A stretch of 64,000 nucleotides of DNA, from the NCBI RefSeq assembly GCF_004137355.1, contig NZ_SDVB01000253.1:620001-684000 (forward strand), in the 5' to 3' direction. The position numbers and the translations under genes are program-made. This document shows, one piece after another, positions 62,526 to 64,000 of the stretch. The DNA comes from Ciceribacter ferrooxidans (GTDB lineage: Bacteria; Pseudomonadota; Alphaproteobacteria; Rhizobiales; Rhizobiaceae). The notes under the pieces were generated by a model. The model made no database searches. It was not told where the DNA came from and saw only the letters and a program-made list of their open reading frames with translations. Each line of letters starts with the position of its first letter. Positions within the stretch are counted from its first letter, which is position 1.

Positions 62526-63848
62526 ATGAACGCGACACTCATCTTCGGAGGGCTCGTGGCCCTCATGCTGACCGGCATGCCGATCTCGATTGCGCTCGGC
62601 CTCACGGTTCTTGCGTTTCTCTTCACGATGACGGCGGTGCCGATCGACACCGTGGCGCTGAAACTCTTCACCGGCATCGAAAAGTTCGAGATCATGGCGA
62701 TCCCGTTCTTCATCCTCGCCGGTAACTTCCTGACCCACGGCGGCGTCGCCCGCCGCATGATCAACTTTGCGACTTCGATGGTGGGGCACTGGCACGGCGG
62801 GCTCGGGCTTGCGGGCGTCATCGCCTGCGCGCTCTTCGCAGCCGTATCCGGCTCCTCGCCGGCGACGGTGGTGGCGATCGGTTCGGTGATCCTGCCGGCG
62901 ATGACCCGACAGGGCTTCCCGAAGCAGTTCGGCGCCGGCGTCATCACCACCTCCGGCGCGCTCGGCATCCTGATCCCGCCGTCGATCGTCATGGTCATGT
63001 ATTCGGTCGCGACCTCCGGCATGCAGGCGATCGGCCCCGACGGTCAGGTGGTTTCGGCGGCCTCGGTCGGCGAACTCTTCATGGCCGGCGTCATCCCGGG
63101 GCTCATCCTCGCCTCGCTGCTTGCCGCCACCACCTGGCACCGCGCGTACAAGAACGGCTACCCGCGGCTGCCGAAGGCGAGCTGGCTCGAGCGCTGGCAG
63201 ACGTTCCGCAAGGCCGTCTGGGGCTTGCTGCTGATCATCATCGTCATCGGCGGTATCTACACGGGCGTCTTCACGCCGACCGAAGCCGCCGCGATGAGCG
63301 CCGTCTACGCCTTCTTCATCGCCGTCTTCGTCTACAAGGACCTGAAGCTCTCGGACATTCCGCGGGTGCTGCTGTCCTCGGCCAACATGTCGGCGATGCT
63401 GCTCTACATCATCACCAACGCCGTCCTGTTCTCCTTCTTGATGACGCACGAGAACATTCCGCAGGCGCTCGGCGAATGGATGGTGAACTCGGGCCTGAAC
63501 TGGTGGATGTTCCTGATCGCCGTCAACATCCTGCTGCTTGCCGCCGGCAACTTCATGGAGCCGTCGTCGATCGTGCTGATCATGGCGCCGATCCTTTTCC
63601 CGGTCGCCGTGCGTCTCGGTATCGATCCGGTGCATTTCGGGATCATGATCGTCGTCAACATGGAGGTCGGCATGTGCCACCCGCCCGTCGGCCTCAACCT
63701 TTACGTAGCGTCGGGCATCACCAAGATGGGGATCACCGAGCTGACGGTCGCCGTCATGCCCTGGCTGCTCACCATGCTGGCCTTCCTCATTGCGGTGACC
63801 TACATCCCGGAAATCTCGCTCTTCCTGCCGCGTTTCCTCGGCATGTAA
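62526..63848 (+). CDS. dctM: TRAP transporter large permease DctM
   Basis: A 440-residue large TRAP permease with about 12-13 membrane helices. Family motifs: the N-terminal LIFGGLVALMLTGMPISIAL, FFILAGNFLTHGGVARRMI, ASAVSGSSPATVVAIGSVI-like region with ITTSGALGILIPPSIVM, and the C-terminal MEVGMCHPPVGLNLYVASGI. It carries Na+-coupled dicarboxylate transport with DctPQ. Translationally coupled to dctQ by spacing; no strong Shine-Dalgarno. Confidence 0.93.
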   Translation: MNATLIFGGLVALMLTGMPISIALGLTVLAFLFTMTAVPIDTVALKLFTGIEKFEIMAIPFFILAGNFLTHGGVARRMINFATSMVGHWHGGLGLAGVIACALFAAVSGSSPATVVAIGSVILPAMTRQGFPKQFGAGVITTSGALGILIPPSIVMVMYSVATSGMQAIGPDGQVVSAASVGELFMAGVIPGLILASLLAATTWHRAYKNGYPRLPKASWLERWQTFRKAVWGLLLIIIVIGGIYTGVFTPTEAAAMSAVYAFFIAVFVYKDLKLSDIPRVLLSSANMSAMLLYIITNAVLFSFLMTHENIPQALGEWMVNSGLNWWMFLIAVNILLLAAGNFMEPSSIVLIMAPILFPVAVRLGIDPVHFGIMIVVNMEVGMCHPPVGLNLYVASGITKMGITELTVAVMPWLLTMLAFLIAVTYIPEISLFLPRFLGM

Positions 63849-63861
63849 GGAGAATTTCCGA

Positions 63862-63891
63862 CCACCGGGCGAACACGCGTCCGCCCGGTGG
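63862..63891. terminator. Hairpin after dctM (convergent)
   Basis: CCACCGGGCG (63862-63871), 10-base loop, CGCCCGGTGG (63882-63891): a 10-bp perfect stem between dctM and a converging minus-strand gene. No U-tract on either strand. Confidence 0.6.
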
Positions 63892-63915
63892 AGCGATCGG
63901 GAGATGCGCTCCCTG

Positions 63916-64000
63916 TTACGCCTCGCCGTTCGCCGGCGGGGCGACCCCGTTTTCGAGGTTCAGCAACTCGCGCAGCTGGGCCGAACCGTCCGCGGCGGCC
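63916..64000 (-). CDS. C-terminal end of a minus-strand gene (partial)
   Basis: Reading the minus strand from the right edge gives 27 sense codons and a TAA (63916-63918): a short segment with GSAQLRELLNLENGVAPPANG near the end. Composition looks coding, and its position after a convergent hairpin supports a real gene whose body lies outside the window. Too short to name a family. Confidence 0.5.
   Translation of the reverse strand, partial: AAADGSAQLRELLNLENGVAPPANGEA

Overview
The window reads as a chromosomal segment of a Rhizobiaceae alphaproteobacterium close to Sinorhizobium/Ensifer. The reasons are: GC-rich, densely packed genes; an agl alpha-glucoside operon followed by zwf-pgl-edd; a cbrA sensor kinase next to a phasin gene; a RIME-like intergenic repeat; and a tRNA-His without an encoded G-1 and with A73. 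No phage, plasmid backbone, complete insertion sequence or CRISPR array is visible. It looks like core genome with a few accessory modules.

Layout. 0-4 kb: the end of a flagellar operon (flhA 3' part, fliR, a FliJ-like gene, flgJ-type rod protein, a FlgN-like chaperone, a FliL-like membrane protein). 4-6 kb: a WecG/TagA-type glycosyltransferase and folD. 6-13.7 kb: the LacI-type regulator aglR divergent from aglEFGAK. 13.8-18.2 kb: a hypothetical gene, a DUF2778 L,D-transpeptidase-like protein, and an AraC regulator divergent from an MFS exporter. 18.2-22.4 kb: zwf-pgl-edd (Entner-Doudoroff), minus strand. 22.4-25.2 kb: puuA-puuB-like putrescine catabolism. 25.3-31 kb: a BaiN-type flavoprotein, small genes, a LysR regulator and a large chemoreceptor. 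31-34 kb: RIME repeat, aceA, and a divergent ScfR/RamB-type regulator. 34-38.3 kb: potFGHI putrescine uptake. 38.3-44 kb: an AsmA-like protein, acetoacetyl-CoA synthetase, and an orphan Fe3+-type permease. 44-48.4 kb: cbrA, phasin, tRNA-His. 48.5-53 kb: DUF1810, a small protein, a phosphoribosyltransferase, a PAS-fused PRPP synthetase and an APH-like kinase. 53-57 kb: an ABC ATPase/FtsX permease/AttH-lipocalin operon. 57-64 kb: a DctS/DctR-like two-component pair, a SHOCT protein, the dctPQM TRAP transporter and the last codons of a minus-strand gene.

How the genes fit together. Most of the window is carbon and nitrogen supply with local regulators: alpha-glucoside import and hydrolysis feeding glucose 6-phosphate into the Entner-Doudoroff enzymes; putrescine import (potFGHI) and gamma-glutamyl catabolism (puuAB); C4-dicarboxylate import under a two-component pair; acetate/acetoacetate and polyhydroxybutyrate use (aceA, acetoacetyl-CoA synthetase, phasin).

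The most interesting regulatory observations are: a perfect FixK/FNR-type box between a PAS-fused PRPP synthetase and an APH-like kinase, beside a phosphoribosyltransferase; a CtrA-type TTAA-N7-TTAA site directly upstream of cbrA; two PhaR-type sites laid over the phasin promoter; a chemoreceptor leader that can pair with its own Shine-Dalgarno sequence; a near-perfect palindrome covering the LysR start codon; and hairpins directly after the binding-protein gene in all three solute-binding-protein transport operons. All calls come from reading the sequence; no database search was run.
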